This document shows, in pieces, positions 9,644 to 16,712 of a stretch of DNA of 64,000 nucleotides. The notes beneath the pieces are model-generated. The model had not been told where the DNA came from. It worked only from the letters and a program-made list of their open reading frames with translations, and made no database searches. The stretch lies in contig CBDFFM010000036.1 of assembly GCA_965246785.1 (NCBI GenBank), forward strand, positions 1 to 64,000. Direction: 5' to 3'. Each line of letters opens with the position of its first letter. Within the stretch, counting starts at the first letter, position 1. Position numbers and translations under genes: made by a program. Source of the DNA: UBA1952 sp965246785 (lineage in GTDB: Bacteria; Bacteroidota; Bacteroidia; Chitinophagales; Chitinophagaceae).

Positions 9644-10510
9644 TTAATGAAGCGCGAGTGTCGCTTCTGATATATCGCCGGCGCCGCCTTCCTTTTCGGT
9701 CTTATAGATGATGTGCAGGCTGCCTTTGCTCCAGTCCACTCCCTTTACCTGGTCTAAGTCCATTTGGAACCGGCGGCGCACGTTGGGCGTATAGACGGCA
9801 ATCCCTTTTACAAGGCCCACCTTCTTCACAACGCCATCGGGCGCAACGTGCTCCACAGTAAGCTCGCCGTAGGAAGACATAAGGCCGCCGCGGTTGAACG
9901 TGATGCTCAGGTGCGGGACTTTAGCATCGTTCATTATAAGCGCAGGGTCAGCAATACTGAGCCTGGCGTCATTCGCGCCTACGCGCACGATGGCGGGGAT
10001 GCTGATACCGAAGATGGCCGTAAGCTTCACGCTGATTTGTGTCGTGTCGCGAGCGGTGTCGGCCTCGCTGAGGGGCTTCTGCACGGGCACGGCGCGCACA
10101 TATATATGCGAGCGGTACTCGCCAGCTGTAAGCTCATCCGACTTTACCAACTGCACCTTCACCATCTGGGACTCGCCCGGCGGTATGCTCACGCTGCGCG
10201 GATAAAGCCGCAGGTGGCCGCTGGCAAAGAGCTGGCCGGAATCCGGCACGGTAATCTGCTCGAAGCTTCCGTCCTCCTTCATCCGTATTTCCATTAAAGA
10301 AATAAGGAAGCGAGCAGTGTCCTGACCGATATTGGCCAGATTCAGCTCCCGGATGCGACTGCTTCCACCTTCAAACAGAATACGGCGGGGCGTAACGAGC
10401 AGGTTCCCCTGCGCCGAAGCGAGCGTGGCGATAAAATTGAGCGTGAGCAGCAGGATAAGCGGCGCGGCCGAACATTTCAGCCACTTAGGGAGTAGGTTTT
10501 GAAAACTCAT
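9644..10510 (-). CDS. PapD-like periplasmic pilus chaperone
   Basis: A 288-residue protein with a signal peptide (hydrophobic LILLLTLNFIATLASA, cleavage before QGNLL). It then starts LLVTPRRILFEGGSSRIRELNLANIG, the standard first strands of the N-terminal Ig domain of pilus chaperones. SIPPGESQMVKVQL and GEYRSHIYVRAVP correspond to the G1-strand region and interdomain part. Such chaperones bind subunits in the periplasm by donor-strand complementation and hand them to the usher. It is slightly longer than PapD (about 220 residues in mature form), with a longer second domain. It lies between the two DUF4402 genes and is separated from the first by a 200-bp spacer that includes a terminator-like hairpin. 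Confidence 0.85.
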   Translation of the reverse strand: MSFQNLLPKWLKCSAAPLILLLTLNFIATLASAQGNLLVTPRRILFEGGSSRIRELNLANIGQDTARFLISLMEIRMKEDGSFEQITVPDSGQLFASGHLRLYPRSVSIPPGESQMVKVQLVKSDELTAGEYRSHIYVRAVPVQKPLSEADTARDTTQISVKLTAIFGISIPAIVRVGANDARLSIADPALIMNDAKVPHLSITFNRGGLMSSYGELTVEHVAPDGVVKKVGLVKGIAVYTPNVRRRFQMDLDQVKGVDWSKGSLHIIYKTEKEGGAGDISEATLALH

Positions 10511-10619
10511 GCGGTTTATAATAAGGCTATTTATGTTGAATGATTTTTAAGATGGAATTATTACAGAACTGACTGCTCGTAAGGATAACGACATATTCAC
10601 TTTACACCCGGCCTTTTGC

Positions 10620-10656
10620 AAAAAACCCGGAAACGCTGCTTGCACAGCGCCCCCGG
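10620..10656 (-). terminator. intra-operon terminator-like hairpin after the first DUF4402 gene
   Basis: Read on the minus strand, a GC-rich stem (CCGG...GCGCTG paired with CAGCG...CCGG, with a small bulge) at 10627-10656 is followed by a run of six T at 10625-10620. It lies downstream of the first DUF4402 gene and upstream of the chaperone gene. In pilus operons a leaky terminator at this position makes the major subunit more abundant than the assembly proteins; that role here is an inference. Confidence 0.6.
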
Positions 10657-10710
10657 ATTTTGCAAATCAAAGCTTCGCGCAAAAGGCGCACATCTCTTAC
10701 TCCGCGACCG

Positions 10711-11226
10711 TTAGTTATAGTTAACGGTTACGGTGAACGGCGTAGCAGAGGTATAGACACCTGCAGCCTGACCGGCGGTCACGTTCAGTGTGGCACCTAC
10801 ATTAAGCGTTTGCGAGCCGCCGGCGGAGAGTGTGCCGGTGGTTGCAGGATTGCTCGAGAAGGTGTTCACCGTCATCGTGTTAGCGCTGGACGAGATGATT
10901 ACGGAAGACGGCAGGGTGATGGCGTACGTGTACGTGCCCTGACCGTTGACCGTGAAGGCAGCTGCGGATACAGTACCGCTTGTAGCCGGCAGGGTTACGC
11001 CCGATGTAGCGGAGCGTGCGCCTGCAGGGGTCATTACCACCGTACCGCCGGTAGCGGCAGATACTGCTACGTTACCGAAGTTCATGTCGGTCGTCTTGGT
11101 GATGGTAATGGGGGTTACAATCGTGGCTGTTGCCGTAGCTGTTGCACTGGCTTGTGCTGAAGCCTTGTAACCGCCGCAGGCCAGTAACATCATTGCGCCC
11201 GCTGCGATTTTGAACGTTTTGTTCAT
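10711..11226 (-). CDS. DUF4402 secreted protein, likely major pilus subunit
   Basis: A 171-residue protein that begins MNKTFKIAAGAMMLLACGG, a signal peptide probably cleaved after ASA-Q near residue 25. The mature chain is a textbook DUF4402 domain: MNFGNVAVS, GTVVMTPAGARSATSG, YTYAITLPSS, GTLSAGGSQTLNVGATLNV and a last strand FTVTVNYN. Small residues (Ser, Thr, Ala, Gly) dominate, as in fimbrial subunits. The start at 11226 was chosen because earlier in-frame codons back to 11307 precede the signal peptide and read as a T-rich leader. It is the first gene of the usher operon and is followed by a terminator-like hairpin, consistent with the most highly expressed subunit. Confidence 0.82.
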   Translation of the reverse strand: MNKTFKIAAGAMMLLACGGYKASAQASATATATATIVTPITITKTTDMNFGNVAVSAATGGTVVMTPAGARSATSGVTLPATSGTVSAAAFTVNGQGTYTYAITLPSSVIISSSANTMTVNTFSSNPATTGTLSAGGSQTLNVGATLNVTAGQAAGVYTSATPFTVTVNYN

Positions 11227-11798
11227 CTTGTTTGGTTTGGTTTTTGGTTTTGGGGTGAAAAAAATACGTGATTGAAAAAAGTGGCTGCTCTGAGAAAGGC
11301 GCGGCAATCTGTTTTGTTGTTTGCGTGTTTGTCAGGTTGCGTTGCGTTGCTCGTTCGCTTCCGAGAGCAATAGTAATAGCGGATTTTTGTCCGTGGTAAT
11401 TTTTCGGCGCGCTTAACTGACAGCAAACAACCACGCAACCAAGCAGAAACATAGGTTGAATTAGCGAATTTTAATAAAACGCTATTAAGCTGCTGATGCT
11501 TAGCAGATAAATATTTCCGTAGAAACCGATAGGTTTTTTGGTGTGCTTCCGGGCGATTTATTATTACATATGGTTCCTTGCTGCTGTTGGCGGTTTTATG
11601 GAAACGCGAATGGCTTTCCAGACTGTTTGTGCCGGATGCTGCGTAGGAGAAGCCCTCATGGCCACCTAATTGTGTATCACACACGTTGCGAAAGCTGACT
11701 GCAAGGCCGTCCCAACAGTCTCTGCCCATAGCATGAATAGTCATCGTTCAGGGCCTGCATCAAACTTGTTTGGAACAAAAGACGCGGCTTGTTGAAAT
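11227..11798. other. long intergenic region between the pilus operon and the tetR gene
   Basis: About 570 bp separate two divergent genes. The DNA is visibly more AT-rich than the flanks. Open frames exist on the minus strand here, but their products are low-complexity or Cys/Arg-rich with no domain. The segment next to 11226 contains T-rich and TTTGG-rich runs that may belong to the pilus leader. No convincing promoter, RNA gene or repeat could be assigned. The size is more than two promoters need, so extra regulation of the pilus operon or a small RNA is possible. Confidence 0.5.
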
Positions 11799-11816
11799 TT
11801 TACCCGTTTGGGTAAA
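11799..11816. promoter_or_regulatory. palindromic operator TTTACCC-N4-GGGTAAA before tetR
   Basis: A perfect 7-bp inverted repeat with a 4-bp spacer lies 24 bp upstream of the TetR start at 11840. A TAATTTTG sequence at 11823-11830 matches the Bacteroidota -7 consensus TAnnTTTG, so a bound protein would block the promoter. The identical half sites recur at 12466-12483 before the next gene. This is the pattern expected for TetR autoregulation. Confidence 0.75.
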
Positions 11817-11839
11817 TACCTTTAATTTTGTCCGTATCA

Positions 11840-12448
11840 ATGCCTGCCGACACAACCACCGAAGAAAAAATCCTCGCCGCAGCCGAAGAGGTCTTTCATC
11901 AGAAAGGCTACGACGGCACGCGCATGCAGGAGGTTGCCGACCATGCGGGCATCAATAAAGGGCTGCTGCATTATTACTTCAAGACAAAGGACGCCCTTTT
12001 TGAAGCCATCTTCTCCGTAGCCATCCACCGCATGGTGACGAAGATTTCCGCCATCCTGGAATTAGAAACCGGGCTGGAAGAGAAAATTGGGATGATTGTT
12101 GACCAATACATCGCCCTGCTGCTGAAAAACCCGGCCCTGCCGCGCTTTGTATTGAATGAGCTGGCTAAAGCGCCAGACGCGTTTATCGCCAAACATATCG
12201 GACAGACGGGTAAGAACGCCTTCCGGCATTTCGCCGAAGCGGTAGCGGCAGAAGTCGCTGCAAAGCGCATTAAAGCCATAGACCCGCGCCAGCTTTTCAT
12301 GAACATGATGTCCATGCTCATCTTCCCCTTCATCGGCAAACCTATGATTCAGGTGGTAACCGGCACGAACGCAGAAATGTATCGCCAGCTATTAGCTGAT
12401 CGTAAGGAGCATATCAAAACATTCATCAAGGACGCGCTGCGGCCCTAA
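11840..12448 (+). CDS. TetR family transcriptional regulator
   Basis: A 202-residue regulator. The N-terminal helix-turn-helix is clear: EEKILAAAEEVFHQKGYDGT followed by MQEVADHAGINKGLLHYYFKTKDALFEAI, the signature TetR DNA-binding segment. The C-terminal half is an all-helical ligand and dimer domain with no recognisable ligand class. The ATG at 11840 was preferred over a TTG at 11828 because the latter overlaps the putative -7 element. Palindromes with identical half sites stand before this gene and before the FAD monooxygenase gene 66 bp downstream, so the likely role is to repress itself and the monooxygenase until an inducer, perhaps an aromatic compound, binds. Confidence 0.92.
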   Translation: MPADTTTEEKILAAAEEVFHQKGYDGTRMQEVADHAGINKGLLHYYFKTKDALFEAIFSVAIHRMVTKISAILELETGLEEKIGMIVDQYIALLLKNPALPRFVLNELAKAPDAFIAKHIGQTGKNAFRHFAEAVAAEVAAKRIKAIDPRQLFMNMMSMLIFPFIGKPMIQVVTGTNAEMYRQLLADRKEHIKTFIKDALRP

Positions 12449-12465
12449 AAAAATTTGCCAGCCAA

Positions 12466-12483
12466 TTTACCCATCCGGGTAAA
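12466..12483. promoter_or_regulatory. second copy of the TTTACCC-N4-GGGTAAA operator
   Basis: The same 7-bp inverted repeat with a different 4-bp spacer (ATCC instead of GTTT) lies 31 bp upstream of the monooxygenase start at 12515 and 17 bp after the tetR stop. Conservation of both arms while the spacer differs points to a protein-binding site rather than a duplicated stretch of DNA. Confidence 0.75.
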
Positions 12484-12514
12484 AACTCCGACAATATTCA
12501 ACACCATCCAACCC

Positions 12515-14059
12515 ATGAAGCCATCCGTTATAATCGTAGGCGCCGGCCCAAGCGGCCTCGTCCTCGCCATCTGGCTCACCAAAGCCGGCATACCTGTCCG
12601 CATCATTGACGCCGCCGAAAAGGCCGGCACTACCTCCCGAGCCACGGTCATACACGCGCGGACGCTGGAGTTTTACCATCAACTCGGCATTGTAGATGGC
12701 GTCCTTGAGCGCGGCATTGAATTCCGGCGCGGGCGGCTCTGGGTAAGCGGCGAGGAAGTTGTACGCATTCCAATTGGCGTTGCCGGGGAATCTATTACGC
12801 CCTATCCATACATCGTCATCTTCCCGCAAGACCGGCATGAAGCGCTGCTGGTGGAAGAGTTGGGAAAGCTGGGCGTACAGGTAGAGCGCAGCACGAGCCT
12901 GATTTCTTTTGAGGAAAAGGCCGATGGCATTCTCGCACAGATTCGCAACCCAAACGGCGAAGTGGAAAGCTGCGAGGCTGCCTACCTCGCCGGCTGCGAC
13001 GGCGCGCACTCCACCGTGCGGCACAGCCTTGGCATCGGTTTTCCCGGCGGCATGTACGAGAATATGTTCTACGTTGCCGACCTCCGCATTTCCGGCCCGG
13101 CGGCCAACGGCGAGATGAATGCAGCGCTGGATGAGGCCGATTTTCTGATGGTCTTCCCCATGAAGGGTGAAGGGCGTGTGCGGCTGATTGGCGCCATCAG
13201 GCAGACTTCAAAGGATAAGAACGCGCTGCAATGGTCGGATGTGAGCGACGGTATTATCCGCCGGATGAAGATGCAAGTGGAAGAGGTCTATTGGTTCTCC
13301 ACCTACCATGTGCATCACCGCGTGGCCGACAGCTTCCGCAAGGGCCGCGCCTTGTTGCTCGGCGATGCCGGGCACATTCATAGCCCCGTAGGCGGCCAAG
13401 GCATGAACACCGGCATTGGCGATGCGGTAAACCTGGCCTGGAAGCTGGCTGCCGTTTTAAAGGACGGCGCGCCACCGGAACTGCTTGATACTTACGGAAC
13501 CGAGCGGATGGCATTCGCACAGGAGCTGGTGCGCACTACAGATAAGGCCTTCACATTTGTTGACAAGCGCAGCCCGTTAGCAACGTTCATGCGGACGCGC
13601 ATTGTGCCGAAGCTGCTAGGCCTCGCCTTTAAGTTGCCAGCAGTTCGCCGGCTCGCATTCCTTACCGTTTCGCAGACGAAGATTCACTACCGGCAAAGCG
13701 CATTAAGCCGCGGCGAGGCAGGCCACATCCAGGGCGGCGACCGGCTGCCGTGGGTGCCGCAGCATATTTCCCGCACGGGCGAAGGGGACAATTTCGCGCC
13801 GCTTACCTGTTGTTGCTGGCAGGTGCATTGCTATGGGATGCCTGCGGCAGAAGCGGAAGCGCTTTGTAAGGCGAAAGGCATTCCGCTGTGCGTGTTCCCG
13901 GCAAACACTGCTTCTAAAAAGACCGGTTTAAAGATGAACGCGCTTTATGTGGTGCGACCGGACGGCTACGTTGGCCTCGCGCTTCCGGGCGGCGATGCAG
14001 GTGAGTTAAAAACTTATCTGGAAAAGTGGCAAATCAGCGGCGGCTTCACACAGACATAA
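12515..14059 (+). CDS. FAD-dependent aromatic monooxygenase (PheA/TfdB-like)
   Basis: A 514-residue flavoprotein hydroxylase. The N-terminus has the Rossmann dinucleotide motif VIIVGAGPSGLVLAIWL, the middle GCDGAHSTVR is the DG motif of class A flavin monooxygenases, and GDAGHIHSPVGGQGMNTG is the GD motif that binds the FAD ribityl chain. A thioredoxin-like C-terminal part follows, as in phenol and related hydroxylases. These enzymes use NAD(P)H and O2 to hydroxylate aromatic or polyketide substrates; the substrate here is unknown. The start at 12515 is chosen because the in-frame extension to 12455 would run through the operator at 12466-12483. Control by the adjacent TetR protein is inferred. 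Confidence 0.88.
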   Translation: MKPSVIIVGAGPSGLVLAIWLTKAGIPVRIIDAAEKAGTTSRATVIHARTLEFYHQLGIVDGVLERGIEFRRGRLWVSGEEVVRIPIGVAGESITPYPYIVIFPQDRHEALLVEELGKLGVQVERSTSLISFEEKADGILAQIRNPNGEVESCEAAYLAGCDGAHSTVRHSLGIGFPGGMYENMFYVADLRISGPAANGEMNAALDEADFLMVFPMKGEGRVRLIGAIRQTSKDKNALQWSDVSDGIIRRMKMQVEEVYWFSTYHVHHRVADSFRKGRALLLGDAGHIHSPVGGQGMNTGIGDAVNLAWKLAAVLKDGAPPELLDTYGTERMAFAQELVRTTDKAFTFVDKRSPLATFMRTRIVPKLLGLAFKLPAVRRLAFLTVSQTKIHYRQSALSRGEAGHIQGGDRLPWVPQHISRTGEGDNFAPLTCCCWQVHCYGMPAAEAEALCKAKGIPLCVFPANTASKKTGLKMNALYVVRPDGYVGLALPGGDAGELKTYLEKWQISGGFTQT

Positions 14060-14122
14060 TCCTGCCGCAACCTTGCGGACACAGCAGGCTTCCACCTTTA
14101 GATGCAAAAAAAACAAACAACT

Positions 14123-14503
14123 ATGCAAAAGCTAATCACCATCACCATTGACGTAAAAAGCCTGCAACAAGAGGCGGATGGTCCGTTCACAGTAACAGAA
14201 GTGGACGGCATCAACGACCTGCTGGAAGAAGGCTGGGCCATTGAGGACTATGAGTTCCTTTCCGGCGATGAAGAAAGCGACAAGGCCGTGCTGCTCGTCA
14301 TCCTCAATGACGAACTGCGCGACCTGGACGAGGAATCCGACTACAACTTTCGCAATGAGCAGGAAGGTGAGGACGACGAGGAAGGTGAAGCATTTGACGA
14401 GGACGAAGATGAAGGCGGGGAAGATGAGGCCGCAGACGACGAAGAAGATGAAAAAGAAGGCGAGACCAGCGGCACGCAGACCATCATGGCCAGCCGCGCC
14501 TAA
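14123..14503 (+). CDS. small protein with a highly acidic C-terminal tail
   Basis: A 126-residue protein not recognised as a named family. The first 75 residues form a plausible small alpha/beta domain (LITITIDVKSLQQ, VDGINDLLEEGWAIEDYEF, KAVLLVILND). The remaining 50 are almost entirely Glu and Asp (EQEGEDDEEGEAFDEDEDE and onward), so the tail should be disordered and strongly negative. No signal peptide or membrane segment is present. An ATG 21 bp upstream at 14102 is also in frame; 14123 was preferred because the intervening DNA is an A-rich leader typical of Bacteroidota genes. A strong terminator follows directly. It could be a nucleic-acid mimic or an expression artefact-prone acidic protein; function unknown. 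Confidence 0.7.
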   Translation: MQKLITITIDVKSLQQEADGPFTVTEVDGINDLLEEGWAIEDYEFLSGDEESDKAVLLVILNDELRDLDEESDYNFRNEQEGEDDEEGEAFDEDEDEGGEDEAADDEEDEKEGETSGTQTIMASRA

Positions 14504-14532
14504 GCAGGGTAGGCTATCACTTACCTGAAAAC

Positions 14533-14569
14533 AATCGCCCCGGCTACGAGCCGCGGCGATTTGCTTTTT
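14533..14569 (+). terminator. Rho-independent terminator after the acidic protein gene
   Basis: The stem pairs AATCGCC with GGCGATT and, inside it, CGGCT with AGCCG around an ACG loop, with one mismatch between the two helices. It is followed by TGCTTTTT. It lies 30 bp after the stop at 14503 and just before the convergent VOC gene ending at 14581. Confidence 0.8.
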
Positions 14570-14580
14570 GTAACATCAGT

Positions 14581-15012
14581 TTAAGCGGCAGACCGCTCCA
14601 TGGCCCCGTTAGCAACAGCGGCCATATCCATGTAGAACGGGTTCCAGTAGTGGCCGTCCAAATCTTCAAAGGCCTGGCTGTACATGTAGCCGTGGTCTTC
14701 CGGCCCGCCTACCGTTTTGCCGCCTGCGGCAAGCACCTTGCTGACGACGTCGTCCACTTCAGTACGGCTCTCGCAAGAAAAAGCGTTGAAGACTTCGGTC
14801 ACCTTAGCAGCATCTGCAATGTCCTTTTCCGGGATAAAGGATTTGAAGAAAGGATGCGATAGCAGCATCAGGTAAATGTGCTCCGACATAACCATGCAGG
14901 CGCCCTGCTCATTAGAGAATTGTTCGTTGACCGCGCAGCCAAGCGCAGTGTAGAATGCTTTAGCAGCATCCACGTTTTTTACTGCGAGGTTGATGAATAT
15001 TTTGGTGTTCAT
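14581..15012 (-). CDS. VOC family protein (glyoxalase/bleomycin-resistance-like)
   Basis: A 143-residue single-unit VOC protein. It begins MNTKIFINLAVKNVDAAKAFY with the typical first beta-alpha unit, and ends with AFEDLDGHYWNPFYMD, where the LDGHYWNP segment is the characteristic C-terminal strand carrying a metal-ligand-type acid. VOC proteins include metal-dependent lyases, dioxygenases and resistance proteins; the reaction here is not known. The start at 15012 was chosen since the frame upstream to 15054 adds a Pro/Leu-rich stretch without family similarity. It belongs to a same-strand run with DoxX, PhnB-like and SnoaL-like genes, although the spacings are 36 to 200 bp. Confidence 0.88.
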   Translation of the reverse strand: MNTKIFINLAVKNVDAAKAFYTALGCAVNEQFSNEQGACMVMSEHIYLMLLSHPFFKSFIPEKDIADAAKVTEVFNAFSCESRTEVDDVVSKVLAAGGKTVGGPEDHGYMYSQAFEDLDGHYWNPFYMDMAAVANGAMERSAA

Positions 15013-15122
15013 GTTTGTTTGGTTTTTAGGGAGCCGGAGCGCTGGCAGCAGCACCGGACTCCAGATTTTTCCTGAGATTGTTCAGCGAAAAGTAATAGCA
15101 GCCGCCGAGAAATAAAAAACGC

Positions 15123-15563
15123 TTAGCCAAGAGCAACAGCGTTGCCTCTTGCAGGTGCGTTCAGCGCAATAGTCTGCGCACGGCGCTCGGCGTCTTTAGC
15201 CTTCCGCAGCTTATGATACCACGCATAAGCGCCAAAGGCTAGTGCGATACCGACAAACATAGGTGCCCATTCGCCAGCGGTCTTTCCGGGAGCATGCGCC
15301 ACGCACCAGATAGCGCCGAGCAAGTCAAATGTCAGTCCGGCATAAGCCCATTCCTTAATGCGCGGAAAGCCGGGAATGAGGATGGCGATGACGCCCAGAA
15401 TTTTGGCCACGCCGAGGAAGGGCAGCAGGTGCGCTGGCATCCCGATTTCGGCAAAGCCTTTTTGCGCCAGCGGCATGGACAACAGGTCGGGAACGGCTGA
15501 GCCGAACATCATGAAGGCGAAGAGGCCGTTCAGAATCCAGTAGATGATTTTGGTCTTTTTCAT
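15123..15563 (-). CDS. DoxX-like integral membrane protein
   Basis: A 146-residue protein with four predicted membrane helices: IIYWILNGLFAFMMFGSAVP, LPFLGVAKILGVIAILIP, WAYAGLTFDLLGAIWCVA and WAPMFVGIALAFGAYAW. The GxAKILGxxAILIPGFPRIKEWAYAGL arrangement is typical of the DoxX-like family, associated with quinone or thiol redox functions in membranes. The last 30 residues form a basic cytoplasmic tail. The start ATG has the usual MKKTKIIYW context. It is in the gene run 14581-16573 that faces away from a GlxA-type regulator, so this run may be a stress or detoxification regulon; that is an inference. Confidence 0.85.
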   Translation of the reverse strand: MKKTKIIYWILNGLFAFMMFGSAVPDLLSMPLAQKGFAEIGMPAHLLPFLGVAKILGVIAILIPGFPRIKEWAYAGLTFDLLGAIWCVAHAPGKTAGEWAPMFVGIALAFGAYAWYHKLRKAKDAERRAQTIALNAPARGNAVALG

Positions 15564-15598
15564 GGCTGTTTATTTTTGCACTTGTAGGGTGAAAGAAT

Positions 15599-16018
15599 TT
15601 AGTTAGCGGAAGGAGGCGTGTAATTGAACTGCCAGTTGATGCCGTACTTGTCCTTCAGGCAGGCGAAGGTTCCGCCACAGAACATGGGTGCAGGCTCCAT
15701 CGTCACCTTACCGCCTTCGGAGAATTTTGCGAAGTAGTCTTTTAGCTCTTCCTCGCTGTCGCAGTTGATATTGAGGGAAACGTTGTTGCCGTGCGTAGTG
15801 CCTTCCGGGCCTTGCATGTCAGAGCCCATTACGAGGAGACCGCCCTTTTGAAGCATGGCGTGCATGATATCGTCCGCAGCGCCGGCGGGGCATTCGTGGG
15901 CGATGGGCGAATCGCCTATGGCCTGCATTTCCAGATTGCCACCGAGGCAGCTTTGATAGAAGCCCATGGCCTCACGGCACTGACCGCTGAAGTTGATGTA
16001 AGGGTTGATGGTGGACAT
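15599..16018 (-). CDS. PhnB-like VOC family protein
   Basis: A 139-residue VOC protein of the PhnB (3-demethylubiquinone methyltransferase-like) subtype. It has the opening YINFSGQCREAMGFYQSCLGG, the central GLLVMGSDMQGPEG and the C-terminal FACLKDKYGINWQFNYT, all diagnostic for this group. Function is not established for most members. The ATG at 16018 is chosen because the longer frame to 16198 translates a repeat-containing intergenic region. The upstream DNA holds two tandem copies of a 15-bp sequence and a degenerate palindromic repeat. Confidence 0.9.
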   Translation of the reverse strand: MSTINPYINFSGQCREAMGFYQSCLGGNLEMQAIGDSPIAHECPAGAADDIMHAMLQKGGLLVMGSDMQGPEGTTHGNNVSLNINCDSEEELKDYFAKFSEGGKVTMEPAPMFCGGTFACLKDKYGINWQFNYTPPSAN

Positions 16019-16036
16019 GGTTTTGGTTTTAATTGG

Positions 16037-16073
16037 TTGGAAAATTGTGGGACGGTTGTTGGAAAATTGTGGG
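16037..16073. repeat. short tandem repeat, two copies of a 15-bp unit
   Basis: TTGGAAAATTGTGGG occurs at 16037-16051 and 16059-16073, period 22 bp, just upstream of the PhnB-like gene. The connecting GACGGTTGTTGG resembles the repeated units found at 60991-61072. Near 16094-16116 there is also a half copy of the CTGAAACAAGTTCAG type palindrome that is complete at 17714-17785. Confidence 0.6.
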
Positions 16074-16219
16074 GTAGCTGCGTGCTGCTCGCTCAAACTT
16101 TGTCGTACTGAAACAAGTTCAGCACAAGTTTCGCGCAGGGGATCTATTTTCTCGCAGCAACTGTGAAATGCCCTTCGGGAATGACAAAGTCGCTGCAAGA
16201 TTTGCGAGAGAAGTGGACA

Positions 16220-16573
16220 CTATGATTTCAAATCCACGACGTAAGAAGTCAGCTCTGCAATTTTACTGTCAGCAAAGCGGTAGATATCGGCGTAGGCTCC
16301 GCGGTATGGCGCGCCGCCTTCGTGCTGCATGCGCATGGTGCCGGTGCAGGCTACCCGGTCGCCTTCGGCGATGATGCTTTCGGTGACTACTTCCATCACA
16401 TCGTCCGGATTCATTTTGCCCATGAACGCGGTGATTGCTTCCTTGCCCACAATGGGCGTTTTGCCAACGATATTCCAATGGATGTCGTCAGTGCAATGCC
16501 GGAGGAGGCCATCCAGGTTAGCGGTGTTGAATGCTTCGTTGACTTCTTCTACGATTTGCTTGTTCGTTGCCAT
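16220..16573 (-). CDS. SnoaL/NTF2-like fold protein
   Basis: A 117-residue protein with the pattern of the SnoaL-like polyketide cyclase/NTF2 superfamily: an N-terminal helix (ATNKQIVEEVNEAFNTANLDG), DDIHWNIVGKTPIVGKEAI, and later strands ending RGAYADIYRFADSKIAELTSYV. Such cone-shaped domains bind small hydrophobic ligands and often act as hydrolases, isomerases or carriers. No substrate can be assigned. It is the first gene of the minus-strand run and is divergent from the AraC/GlxA regulator whose start is 139 bp away, so that regulator may control it. Confidence 0.85.
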   Translation of the reverse strand: MATNKQIVEEVNEAFNTANLDGLLRHCTDDIHWNIVGKTPIVGKEAITAFMGKMNPDDVMEVVTESIIAEGDRVACTGTMRMQHEGGAPYRGAYADIYRFADSKIAELTSYVVDLKS

Positions 16574-16712
16574 GATTGATACGTTTGGTGGTTAGGAAAT
16601 GATGTTCTTTTTTCCATCACAAAGATGGCTCGTCCTTCCAGCGGCTATGAAGTGCGGCTATGCCTTTGTAAGGGTGTTTTTGCGCCACAAAATCGCCGTA
16701 GTTTGCATAGCC

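Noticed and set aside
11223..11744. Open frame on the minus strand upstream of the DUF4402 gene
   Set aside because: Product is low in hydrophobic core, has no homology-like motif, and overlaps the leader and start of the pilus subunit gene.
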